In this document: in pieces, positions 48,908-59,500 of the stretch
Numbering within the stretch: the first letter of the stretch is position 1
Layout: the number at the start of each line of letters is the position of its first letter
NCBI RefSeq assembly: GCF_000006565.2
Contig: NC_031469.1
Location: forward strand, 310,001-374,000
Source of the DNA: Toxoplasma gondii ME49
Lineage: Eukaryota > Apicomplexa > Conoidasida > Eucoccidiorida > Sarcocystidae
Direction: 5' to 3'
DNA: 64,000 bases
Made by a program: the position numbers and the translations under genes
The notes under the pieces: model-generated
What the model saw: only the letters and a program-made list of their open reading frames with translations
Databases searched by the model: none
What the model was told of the DNA's origin: nothing

Positions 48908-51900
48908 GTATATGTATGTGTGTCTGTCTGAGTCGGCATCGATGTGGTGCCGTGCATGCTTTCCTCGATATTTGCATGCGTATGTGTACTGAGATACAGA
49001 TATAGGTATCCCTTTTTAGCGTTGTTACTTAACTACATATATATTTATATATATGTACATATATATATATATATATATATATTGATAGATAGATTGGTAG
49101 ATGTACGTGTATATGTCGGTGTGCGTGCTCCAGTTATGGACTCCGTCTTGGGAGAGAGACAGTATTGGTGCCTCGTTTTCGTTTGCAGGGATGGAGCAGC
49201 GCCTTCGCGACGCACTGCTCAGAGAAAGACAAATGGTACTTCGAGGTCGAGGTTCTGCCATGTGAGACACAGAATCTGCGTTTCATTGGTTACTCCCAGG
49301 AGAGCCTTCCTCCTCTGAAGGCGCACTGGAGGTAAGCGGTTTTCTCTCTTGCTCTCGGAAGTCCTCCTTTTCAAGACGCCGTACCTTCTCTCTCTCTGTA
49401 GCTGCGAGTCGCTGTCTTCTCCGAGTTCCTTCCTCTCCCCGCGACAAAAGACCGCCGCATGCCCTCCGGTGTGCATCCACCCCAGCGTACACATGCATGC
49501 ACCACGGCCAGCGGCGCGACCTGACTCTCACCGGCTGGACTGTGTCTCTACATTTTCTTGGCAAGCGTCAACTGAACGGGCAAGAGCGGCGTTCGTACAC
49601 TCGCACTGGCGGCAGGCTTTCCCTCGGCCTTTTTGCGCAGAGTTGGCTGGGCATGTCGCTACCAGACGTACGACGTTCCGATTGGAGGCAATTTGCACTC
49701 GTTTGCGCTCTGCGGCGCATGCAACGAAACGCCGATGCTCGCGACAGGCGGTCTGAAGAGACGCCTCGCCGGCGAAGCCTCCTGCCGCGACCTGCCTCTG
49801 CTCAGTAAGTGTAGCTGAGGAAAAGGCCTCGAGACTGCAGAGTGCAGCTCTCGCGCCGTTCGCCGGTACAGTGAAAGCACAGAGGGGCGTCCTGTGTAAG
49901 GAGCGCGCATAGGAAGCAGGAGGCCGAAGTTTTTTTTTCTGCGAGCACTTTGGAAAAAGACGCTGTGACTCTGCGCCCAGTGGCGGAATCTGCAGGGGAG
50001 TCGAGTGCAGGAGAAGGTAGCGAGGGGAGAAAAGAAGAGAGAGGATTGCACGACGGAGAAACGCAGCAGAAGAAAAAGGAGACGAAGAGACGGAGAAAGG
50101 ACGAGACAGGAGGACTGCAACGACAGAAAGAAGCGAACAAAAAAGAAGAGACAGACGGTCCCTGCTTCCGAAGAAAGCAGTTGGTCGAGAGACTGCGTCA
50201 CTGAGGATCAATTCTGCCTGTTCAGAGAAGCCGTCGCGGAAGAGGAAAGAACACAGATGTTTCTGCATGCATTCGGTCGATCCATAAAGGAACTGAGCAA
50301 CTGGGGAGGCGTTCTGTCTCCGTTTTGGTGGGGGTGCATGTTTCGAAGCCGCAGTGCGTCTTTTCGCCTGACTTGTTCTTGACGCGGTGTTCACTCAGCT
50401 CTGATGTTTGTCTTGCCTTTGCACTCTGTTCAGAGGAAGGCGACATCATCGGCTGCTTCTTGACGCTCCACGAGCCGCGCTGGTGGCTGCCCGATCCTCG
50501 CAAGGATCCGAAACTCCACGAATTTCTCCAGGGTGAGGACCGCAGAAAAAACCAAGAATTTTTCCTCCTTTCCAGGACTCACCACTGCGAACGATCAGAC
50601 GAGGAAAAGCAGGACAAACGAGAGAGACGAAACTTCGTCAAAGGACGCGACATGCCCCCCTCCCCCCCGTATAGGTGGAGAGAGATTGGTGCAGAGAGAT
50701 ATGGATATATAAATATATCTAGAGTTCTATTTTTATATTGTTATATATTATATAGTTATAAATTGATATGAACGCCGAGAGAGTCACGTGAGTGTAGAAA
50801 TGTCGACAAACTGTATGCGCATATTTGAGCAGCCTCAAAAAACGCACTGCTGTTCCTTCTCAATGAGATGTCCAAGCGAGTTCAGATGCATGTCGACTGT
50901 GGAGATACTCGTCCAGGTCACGCATTCAAATGTATCGTTTAGTGTTTATGCATGCATATATGTGTATTTTATCTGTATAGCCCTGCATGCATGTGTAGAG
51001 AGAGGACTGGAAAAATTTATCAGTTGCGTTCCGACGTTTGCACCTCTGCTCATCAGCGGGGATCCTCTGCAGTCCAGACGCTCAGCCTCCGTGCGTCGTC
51101 AATGAGGGCGCGTGGATTGAATTTTCTGTCAACGGAGAAAGGTAAGCAAAGACACTCGCATTTTAACTATATATATATATTTATACATATTTATATATAT
51201 TTATACATATTTATATTTATATGTATATATATATATATAAATGCATGCTCGCTTATGGGGTTGTGCATTCATCACGAGATGCGTAAACGAGTGCATATTT
51301 GGATGCATAAAAAGGATTGTAGACTTCCGCGTCTGTTTGCGTGACTTTTATGTGGATGGTCATTTGTCTGCTTGTTTCTGTCTGCACATCTGCGAACATT
51401 CGCTATGAGAAGGTGGAGCGTCGTTGTCTGCCAGATAGCGAGGAGAGAAAGGAAATATACGAGACGCAATTCGTCTTTTTCTCACTTCAGGTTGGGACGC
51501 GTCTTCGAAGGCATGATTGGCAACGGCGTTTATCATCCAGCTGTTTCGCTCTACATGGGGGCGAAGCTTCGTCTTAATCCAGGTAGTAGCAGTGAACTGT
51601 CCTTCCTCACGTTATATTTCCTTTCTTCTCTTTCTGTATGTTCTTCCGGTATAATAGGGGTGTTTGTGTGCTTCAACTTCTTTCGCGGTCTTCTGCGCGC
51701 CTTTTCATCTCTTGCTGTTTTCTCTGTCTCTCTGCCCCTCAACCTTTCTTTGTCGTGGTCTCTCTCTTCATTCGCCTCTCATATATGTTTACACATTTTT
51801 ACATATATATATATATATATATGTATATTTATCTATATTTATATGTATTTATATACTTCTTCCTTCTCTCTCTGTGTTTCTCCATTTCAGTACCTGTTTG

Positions 51901-52091
51901 CACGGATATACTTCCTTGTCGCATTCGTCTCTGTACTTTCTCTGTTTCTTTGGCCTCACTCTCACTCTCGCCTTGGAAAGACTGCTCCTTCGCTCTCTCC
52001 GATTTGTTCAGGCCCAAACTTCTCCTTTCCACCTCCGCCATCTGAGGGATTCCAGCCATGCAGCGAAATGCGCCGACCTCACATCCCCTGA
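47222..52091 (+). CDS. ASH2/Bre2-like SPRY protein (Set1/COMPASS subunit type)
   Basis: Eight exons join in phase to about 463 aa: 47222-47861 (donor uncertain), 48617-48705, 49189-49331, 49641-49804, 50434-50532, 51057-51141, 51491-51582, 52012-52091. Residues 1-213 are Ser/Pro-rich low complexity with a basic patch. The rest is one SPRY domain that follows ASH2L step by step. It has a TDRLVVTGHKGWSS opening (ASH2L has DRLTVTGEKGYS), DKWYFEVEVLP, VGWACRYQTYDVPIG, EGDIIGCFLTL and IEFSVNGERLGRVFEGMIG, then GVYHPAVSLYMG and GPNFSFPPP. In yeast and animals ASH2/Bre2 supports H3K4 methylation by Set1/MLL complexes in the nucleus. No PHD finger or winged helix is seen. The protein stops about 20 residues after the SPRY domain, without an evident DPY30-binding helix. 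An alternative first donor in the same phase is at 48002. Confidence 0.85.
48840..49083. repeat. (TA)n tracts in an ASH2-like intron
   Basis: TA-rich runs at 48840-48906 and 49036-49083 lie between exons 2 and 3. A smaller run at 48125-48148 lies in the first intron. Confidence 0.75.
51167..51240. repeat. TA and TTTATA repeats in an intron
   Basis: Alternating TATATA and TTTATACATA units lie just after ASH2-like exon 6. A similar tract at 51797-51850 follows exon 7. Confidence 0.75.
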
Positions 52092-53652
52092 AAAAGAGTC
52101 AAACGCGGCTTACGCGTTCAGCGCATGCAGTTTGCATGTGTGCGTTGCATGCGTCGCCTCCCTGGTGGTGGCGGGCGTTGCGTCGGAGGATGGCGAAGAC
52201 TGAGAGACTGCTTTGTCGGCAGAAGGGAAGATCGTCTTTGCACAGTGTTGATTGTCACTTTTTCTTCGGTCTGTCTCTGGAAAAAGACGGAGGACGCGGA
52301 GATGGAGCAGAGGCCGAATAAACCTCAATCAGGAGGAAAAAAGTCTGTGTTTCAGAGACGCCAGATTTGTTCCAGAACGAAAAGGCATTTTTCCACCTGA
52401 GACGGAGACAGCGAGAGGGCGGGAAGGTACAATGCGAAGAGGAGGAGAGAGAGAAACAAAGGCAGGTGGAGAGAAGAGGAGTGGCGACGCAAGTTGCGGA
52501 GGACTTTGTTTCATTTTTCCTGTTCTCCGTCCAATGTCATTTGAGAGAGAATCCCCTTGGCAGTTATGTTCTGAGACTTTTGACGGCCTCAAGTGCCATC
52601 GTCTCCTCTCCTTTTCGTCCTTTGTGCTTTGCCTTGCTCGCCGTCATTGTGCGTCCGTTGCGCGCCTTCCGCGCTTCTCCTTCTGTCTCCTTGCTTCGCT
52701 TTCTTCTTCTTCCCTCTTCTTCTGCTTCTTTCGTCCTCCGTGATTGTTCCCCTCTCTCCGTCCGCTTGTTCTCGTCCGTTTCTCTTGTCCTTTCACCTGC
52801 GAGGCCGTGACGTCGCCTCGGCCTTTTTTTTGAGGCGAGAGGCGCGCCAACCACCTTGAATGACAGACTGTAAAAATCCGTACACCTGCGTCGAAAACTC
52901 CGTAGAGCCGTCAGTCCTCTGCAACTTCTTTTTTCGAGCGCGAAGGTCACAGTGCTGCTCGCATGCTGCGCTGCGATGCGTCTGAAGAATCGGCGCGTCT
53001 CGCCTCGACAAAAAAACGCCCAACTCCACACCCGGGCATCGCCACGATTTCTCTGGTCGCCTCGATTCCTTTCCCCCTCGACTCATGAGCTCCCCAAATT
53101 CGCCGCTTGCACATCTACTCCATACATGTATAAATCGATATAGCTACAGTTATATACAGAATAGAAGTACATATAAATATATAAATATATATATATATAT
53201 ATGAAACAGACACGCATGCACCTGGCTACATGTGTGTAGTGAGAGAGATAGACAAATGCATGCATGCACGCATAAACAAATAAAGGTGTGTGCACATATA
53301 AACATATGTATATATATATATATATACATATACATACATATATACATATATACATAGATATATGCACTTTTATGTGAACTTGTGTGTCGTGCATGAAGGA
53401 ACTCTTCAGCGTTTCTTTGTAGTTGTCTTTTCTTTGTGGCGTCGTCTGGTACCCATCAAGCGTACGGATACACTTTATCCAGTTTTCGTCGCGAGAGGTC
53501 CACGAAAAAGGCCTGCTCAAGCGTTAACATCCCTCTCCACTCCTGCCTTTTCACAGCGACTTCCATTACAGACGACAGTTTTATTTCTCGGACATGTTTC
53601 TGCGAATTCGAGTGGAGAGAGCCCAAACGGAGTCACGTGAGGTAACTGGCAG
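52092..53652. other. ASH2-like 3' flank and AT repeats
   Basis: No gene is supported. A 97-codon minus frame (53086-52793) begins with ATG and ends in a basic tail, but matches nothing I know. TA repeats lie at 53176-53202 and 53308-53356. A splice-bounded plus piece at about 53570-53631 (after TTACAG, before GTGAGG) reads DSFISRTCFCEFEWREPKRS. It may be an exon of the uncharacterised plus-strand gene that follows. Confidence 0.35.
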
Positions 53653-54875
53653 CTGCAAGAGTTTATGCGCGGAACGGCGCTGTCGAGCGCAGCTGTTGCT
53701 CAGGACTTGGAGCTCGAGCTTCTGTCGACGAATCCTTTCGAACTGCAAGGAGAAAAGGAACGAACTCTCAGCAACGACCCATCGGTAGAGAGTGTCTGCC
53801 GAGACGGTTTTTCTCAAGCGGTGACGAGAAGTGAACAAGGCGCGAGGGAGACGAGAGGCAAAACCTCCGAGTTAGTCGCATGCGAGACGAAGCAATGCAC
53901 AAACCTCGATGGTGCACCGAAAGCAACTCATGCGCGAAGATCTACAGGAAGCTGCTCTGCATTTGGATGTAGTGCCAGCGACAGGCGCGTGGATGTTTCC
54001 ACCGAGGCTCTCCGAGGCGGTCGACTCCTCTCCTGAGGTTCGTCCAGTCAAGCATGGACTTCCTCACACGACTCGAGTCTCTCTGTCGAGTTCGAGCCGC
54101 CTGGAAAGAAATGGAGCCAAGGCGCCGGGAGAGGACAGCACAGGGAGAGCGTCGCAGACGGAAGGAGGCGAGCAACTGGCATCGCGCGCCGGGACATCCA
54201 AGCGCAGGGCATCCGTCTGAGCCTCGCGCATGCAGAGAACGCGATCGGTCTGAAGTCTCTTCTGCCTGGAGAGTCGATTTCTCTCTTTTCCACTGCTCCT
54301 TGTCTTCTTCGGCGCCTGCCCTCGAAGTATCTCTCTTCTCCCCTTCCGACATTCCGAAGGCCTGCGAGAAGTCTCGAACTGTGTTCGACCTCAACAACGT
54401 TTCCGTGGAGACGCTTGTCGCTCGCGAAAACTCGATGCTGACCTTTGGTCGAGACTGGAGAGTACAGGTGAAGTGCACGTTTCGCGACGCTGAGGGCAAA
54501 GCAGCGCCGCGAGTCTGGAAGGAGGCTCAGACGAGCCTTTTTCGTCTCGAACGCAAGCGTCCATCCACTCTCCAAAGAACAGGCCTCGAGCGGGGGGAGG
54601 GAGGGGAGGGAGGGGAGGGAGGGCAACACCGTCGAGACGTCGGCGAACCGTCCACCTCCTCCAGGACTCGCGAACGTCAACTGAAGAACCGAGGAGGACG
54701 AGTCAAGCAGCCTGTGGGGATGTCTCGCTGTGCGGCCCGCCGCGCGAAACTATGGCAGCAAAGACGATCCACTATGTCACTTCGGCCATCTCTTCTCGTT
54801 CTTTCGATGTCCAGAAGAAGCCTGGCTGGTCTCTCCGGCTTGGCTCCCTTTCTGCAGGCCTCCTCTGAGCCTTGA
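53653..54875 (+). CDS. Coding-like plus-strand stretch, structure unresolved
   Basis: Several plausible exon pieces occur in different frames, and I do not recognise the product. Examples: 53653 onward after TGGCAG (LQEFMRGTALSSAAVAQDLE); about 53952-54035 after CTACAG and before GTTCGT (EAALHLDVVPATGAWMFPPR); about 54360 onward after a pyrimidine-rich tract (RTVFDLNNVSVETLVARENS, then LTFGRDWRVQ before a GTGAAG donor). A piece after 54713 in another frame reads TIHYVTSAISSRSFDVQKK. Phases of the second and third pieces agree (both 0). The boundaries given mark the stretch, not a gene model. It would end just before the minus-strand MoaD gene, which is convergent with it. Confidence 0.3.
54592..54623 (+). 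repeat. G4-prone GGGA/GGGGA repeat
   Basis: Six runs of three to six guanines are separated by single adenines. This is a strong G-quadruplex-forming pattern on the plus strand, inside the coding-like stretch, where one frame reads GEGGEGGEGG. Confidence 0.65.
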
Positions 54876-55072
54876 GTCACTTTTCGGAGGCGCCTGCGTT
54901 TCCGCTGCACCTGGAGACGCTTCAAAGCGCTTTCGCTGCTTCCTTTTTTCGCGGAGTCTGAACATTCGACTTTCATGCGCCTCTGAAGCCTGGCGGCACC
55001 GCCTTTGCTCCGTAGGAGGCTCGCGCAAGAGAGAGCGCGAGAGGACGGCGCGTTGCTTCTCTCAGGTTTTTC

Positions 55073-55519
55073 TCACCCGCCGCTGACGGGAGGGAGAAGA
55101 GCGAGTTCCGAGTCTTCAGCAATCGAAACGCGTTCTTCCTGCCCAGCGAGGACGCGATCGACCGCGAGCGCACAGACCGGCAACAACGGCAAGAGAGCAG
55201 GCAGTTGCTCAGCAATCACCGACAGCAGGAAAGACACTGGAAAAGAAGAAGACGGAGGGAGATTGGGCGAGCGAAGCGGCGACGAACTGGCGTCCAGGAA
55301 ACAGCCGCCTTCCTCTTCTGACCGACAGTCCCCTGTGTCGCCTCCATCCCTGCAGGCTCCAGCGTCCGCGCCGCTGTGACGTCCGGCTTGATCCTGTCGG
55401 CGCGCCGCCTCTCCATCGGGTGTGAGATGTCCGTTCCTGGGAGAAGGAAGATCGAGAAACACCGAGGAGGCCCCCACCGCCTCGCGCGCGCTCGCGAAGA
55501 GAAACAAGCGAACCTTCAT
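55073..55519 (-). CDS. Molybdopterin synthase small subunit (MoaD/MOCS2A-like)
   Basis: A single-exon frame of 148 aa with the ATG at 55519-55517. MoaD is a ubiquitin-fold sulfur carrier. Its C-terminal Gly-Gly is thiocarboxylated, and it gives sulfur to the MoaE subunit to make molybdopterin. The N-terminus MKVRLFLFASAREAVGASS matches the first strand and helix of MoaD, and the end LAVDRVLAGQEERVSIAEDS then ELALLPPVSGG matches its last strands and the hallmark PP-V-[ST]-GG terminus. Bacterial MoaD has about 81 residues. The extra length is a low-complexity insert of about 65 residues between the second strand and the helix LLSVIAEQLPALLPLLP. The insert ends in a splice-acceptor-like TTTTCCAG, so it might hold a very short intron, though no good donor fits. 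The PPVSGG end favours MoaD over Urm1 (which ends HGG). Catalytic partners are not visible in this window. Confidence 0.8.
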   Translation of the reverse strand: MKVRLFLFASAREAVGASSVFLDLPSPRNGHLTPDGEAARRQDQAGRHSGADAGACRDGGDTGDCRSEEEGGCFLDASSSPLRSPNLPPSSSFPVSFLLSVIAEQLPALLPLLPVCALAVDRVLAGQEERVSIAEDSELALLPPVSGG

Positions 55520-56571
55520 CAGCGAAACGGAGGGAAGCTCGACCCAGCGAGTGACTTCCTCTCTCCTATTTGAGCAGTCTTTCTTGTTCTCGCTGCTTCT
55601 CCCTCCCTTCTTCTCTGGTGCTCTCCTGTCCTTGGTAGTCTTTTCCAGAGAGTTTCCTGTTTGCCGAGAGGCGACAGACACTGTGTGGAACTCGGTTCAA
55701 CGTCTTGGCGGCCGACGTCTCGGTCTTCCAGAGCGTCGGGAGTCCCCTCTCGCCGTGACGCGGAGAAGGAGCGGAGAAAACGAGGTTCCAGGCAGGAACG
55801 TCTCCCTGCGCGAGAAGACCAGGACGCAGGACAGAGCGAAAGCTGGAGAGAAGAAGAAGACGAACAGACGGCACAAAACTCTCGGGAAGTCGAAAGCGAA
55901 AAGCCGCAGGCTCTCGTGGTGAGTCGTCCGGAGACGAGACCTCGGCTGGTGTCTCGCGCGCGCCGCCGTTGCGCCGTTGCGTCGTTGCGTCGTTGCGCTG
56001 TCTACATACAAACGCGAGGCTGCAGCAGGGAAAGCGGTCGCAAGACATGCGCAGAGAAGAAAAGCGTTTTCTGTTTCCTCTCACACCTGGCAGAGAGGAG
56101 ACGTAACTGCTTTCAACGACGGAAAGAGATCCGCGAAGGTCGCAGAACAGTCCTGCGTCTTTTCTCCGAAACGGATTTCTCCTCAGGGGGTGTCTCTCTT
56201 GTGAGGACGCGGCAAGGAGGCATTATTAGGGGCGCGCGAAAGCGCATGCGCGCCAGGCGGCGGAGAGTTGTGCTTTGCGTCGACGCCTCAGTCCTTCTCT
56301 CGTCTGTTCCTTCTTTTCGACAAGTTTCATCGGGAGAGTTTTTCTCGCGCGCGACTCCTCTGCAGCGGAAAGGGCAGTGTCAGGTTCTCTCGCGCCGGGA
56401 CTGTCCGGCGCCGTCGCTCTTCTGTGTCTCCCCGTCTTCTGCGCGTCTCCTCTGCTTTTTTCGCGAAGCCGCGCCCGGTTCTCCTCGGCGCGACTCGCAG
56501 CTCTTCGCGGCCTTCGCCTGTCTCGCCGCCTTCTCCCGCTTCTGGCTGTGAGTCTCCGCGCCTTGGTGGAG
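55520..56571. other. Region between divergent MoaD and phosphatase genes
   Basis: Probably the promoters of the minus-strand MoaD gene and the plus-strand histidine phosphatase gene. One plus-strand piece, 55649-55918, is bounded by TTTTCCAG and a consensus GTGAGT and is open in two frames. It could be an untranslated or coding upstream exon, but I cannot place it in a product. Plus-strand frames over 56268-56609 are Ser/Arg-rich and without family. Confidence 0.35.
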
Positions 56572-59500
56572 ATGACGACGCGGCTCCTGGGTCTCTGGAG
56601 ACACAATGATGTGACTCACGAGGACTGCAAGTTGACGACGTCGACGTCGACGTCGACTCTCCGGGTGAGGCTCTCTTTCACTTGTTTTCTTCGCAGGCGA
56701 AAAACATGTTGCTGTTTGGACTCAGTCGGCCGAAAACCACAGCGACGTAACTGTCCTGTCTCACGCAAGATCACTCGCAGGATCATAGGCACCTGGCCAT
56801 ACGAACGACTGAGGAGTCCTTTTCTCTCGCTCTCTCTCGTTCCGCGGAGAGACTTCTGCAGAGACGTACAGGCACGAGGACGCCGCACCTCCTCCAGAGG
56901 TTGTTCTCTTCCTTTTCTTCCAGGCGACCTTTGATGCATCCGAGGTCTCTCTTTCTCGGTTCGTCAGTAACGTTTTCACCGTCATCGTCTTCCTTTCTTT
57001 AGCTCTCTAACGAACTCCTGTCTCCTGCGTCGCTTCCTCGTCCTTTTTGCGCCCACTCGTTCTCTGTTTTCTTCCGCTCATTCTGTCCTATTCTCCCTTC
57101 TCCTTCCTTCTCCTTCCTTCGCTCTTTAATAACGCCTCTCCTTCCTCGTCTCTGTCTCTTCCCTCTTCGTTCTTCCTGCACTGCGTCCCTGTTCTCTCTT
57201 GCTCCTTGAACGTTTCCTTTGGCTCTTCGGTCTGCGTTTCGCTGTTCCTGTTCTTTTGCACCTGCAGTTGATCCTCGTGCGACATGCGGAATCGACGAAC
57301 AATGCGTTGTTTCTCAAGTTGCGCGACGAAGCTCTCTGCAGCACCCGGGCGGACCGTGAGTGACGTTGCTCTTCTCTGTCGTCCTGGGTGTCGCCTTTCT
57401 CTCTTTTTTCTTGCTCGTTTCGCTCCCTCTTCTCCTTTTTTCTACCTTCTCTTTCTTCTCTGCCTCTTTCCCCCAAGCGCGCCTGCGAGCTTCGCTCCGC
57501 TCTCCCTCCTCCTCGCCTCGCGTCTCCTCTGTTTGCCTGCCGCTCTTTCGCTGTCTCCTCTTCCTCGTTCTCTCTTCTCGCGTTCTCTACTTTTCACCTT
57601 GTGCCGTTGAGTTCCCTACTTCTCTTCCTGCCTGGCCTCTGTCAAGTCGATCGTCTAGGAACCTTCCTGTCTTCGCCATGACTTCTTTCCGGTCTCGCTT
57701 TGTATTTTCCAGCTATTTCTTTTTCGCTGTCTCCACTTCTCCTTCCTTGTCTTTGCCTTGATTCGGTCTCAGCGCTGCTGAATCTTGAGGAGCTCTTCGA
57801 GGCACACCGGGAAGTGGGTAAGTTCACTCCTGAAGCGACAGCGCGTTTGCTCTCCCTGAGATTTGCTACATTTGTTTTTTTTTGTGTATAACTACAATCG
57901 ATTCTCTACATTTCTTTCGCTCTCTCTGTTTCTCCTTCCTTTTGCTTTCCGTGTGCTTCTTTCATATTTACTTCTCCACTCGCACTGAGGAGTTTCTCGG
58001 TGCATTTTCGTCTTGATTTCCCTCTCCACTTTTCGTCCGTGTCTTTCTTTCTGTCTTTTCTCCACGCACTGCCCGAGGTATTTCGCCGTTTGTTTTTCTG
58101 GGTATTACTTCACAGTTTCACGGTTGCTGCTGGACCGTTTCCTGTGCGTTTCCTTGTGGAGTTCCCTCTGTATTCTTCGGTTTCTTTCTTGTTTGTTGCG
58201 TCTGTGTTTCCGCCCCGTTCAGAGCGTGAGTCCTCTCCCAGCGCGTCGCTTTTTGTGTCAGAGCTGGAACGCTTTCCTCTGCTTTTCTCTCGTCGTGTGT
58301 ATGCAGATCCCGGTTTGAGCGAGCGCGGGAAGGTCCAGGCTGCGCTGCTCGGTCTGCATTTTCGTTCGTACCTCTCAAACTGTCACTCGCTTCCCGGCGA
58401 GCTCTCCGGCTCGGCCTCTCTGCATTCCTCCTCGACGGTCTCGTCCTCGTCCTCCTCGTTTTCTTCTTCCTCTTCTGCGTCTTCTGCTTCACTGAGCGTC
58501 GCCTCTGAGGCTTCGCTTGCGCCGGCGAGTTTCGACAGCGATGGCGACGTGCGTTGGCAGGAAGCAGGGCAAGCTCGCGATCCCCCGTCTCGTCGCTCGG
58601 CGAATGGGATGGGAGTTTCCGCGCCGCGACCCTCTGCTCAAGAGAGCAACGGAACCAAGGAAGGCGAAACCGGCGAGGCAGGTAGTGGCGACTCCGTCGA
58701 CGGTGTCGTAAGTCGCGCTGCGTTCCCGGGGAAGCATCACACGGAAAAGGAAGCGAGAACGGAGCGAGAACGCGGGGAAAGCCGGGAGGCAGACCAAGGA
58801 ACGCAGGAATGGCGGGGCGAGAGTGGAAGCGCAGGACGACATTCGATGGGCAAGGAGAAACGGACGGCAAGGAGATGGAAAGGACTGATGACAGAGAGAA
58901 GAAGACTCGAGGAATGGAGAACGAGGAAGCGGCGGAAGCGCCGGAATGAACAGAAGAGACAAACAGGACAGAAAGACGATCGAGGGAACTGGAGACACAA
59001 GGATGCGAGGAGAGGAGGTAGAAAAAGGATAAACGAAAGCATATTGAAGGTGCACAGCCGAGTCGAAAGGAGACAGAAAGAAGGTGACAGAAGAGATAAA
59101 ACGCATGAGTCGTGGTTGAAACGCTTGTTGAGCTACATAGAATTGGTGTGTGCATACAAAACAGTAGTCACACATGGACAAAAGGATGACACAGTTCGTC
59201 GAGAGAAAATGGGAGACGAAAGGTCCACAAGACTCATACAGAAATCTGTGAGAGGAGCTGGGAGGAGGTCGCGAGCGTCTGCTTTCCGTTCGAGTCTGAA
59301 GAGGCTCTACACCGAAGGAGAGAACGCAGACAAGGACCGCACAAAGCGAGCAACAGAAGAGAAAAGAGAGAAGAAAGGAAGTAGAAGGTCGAGGCGGAGA
59401 CAACAAGGAGGCGGGGTCCGGTCTCGGCCTTCTACTTCCTGGCAGGGAACAAACGTTCGGCGTTCAGAGGACAAGAGCAGGTTGACAAGATGATGGCGAA

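Noticed and set aside
49528..50394. 288-codon minus frame opposite ASH2-like exons 4-5
   Set aside because: It overlaps a conserved SPRY exon on the other strand and is otherwise Ser/Leu-rich antisense of low-complexity introns.
56934..56966. Alternative first exon of the histidine phosphatase (ATG then HPRSLFLGSS)
   Set aside because: Phase fits, but the GTAACG donor is weaker than GTGAGG at 56665. Kept only as an alternative in the gene entry.
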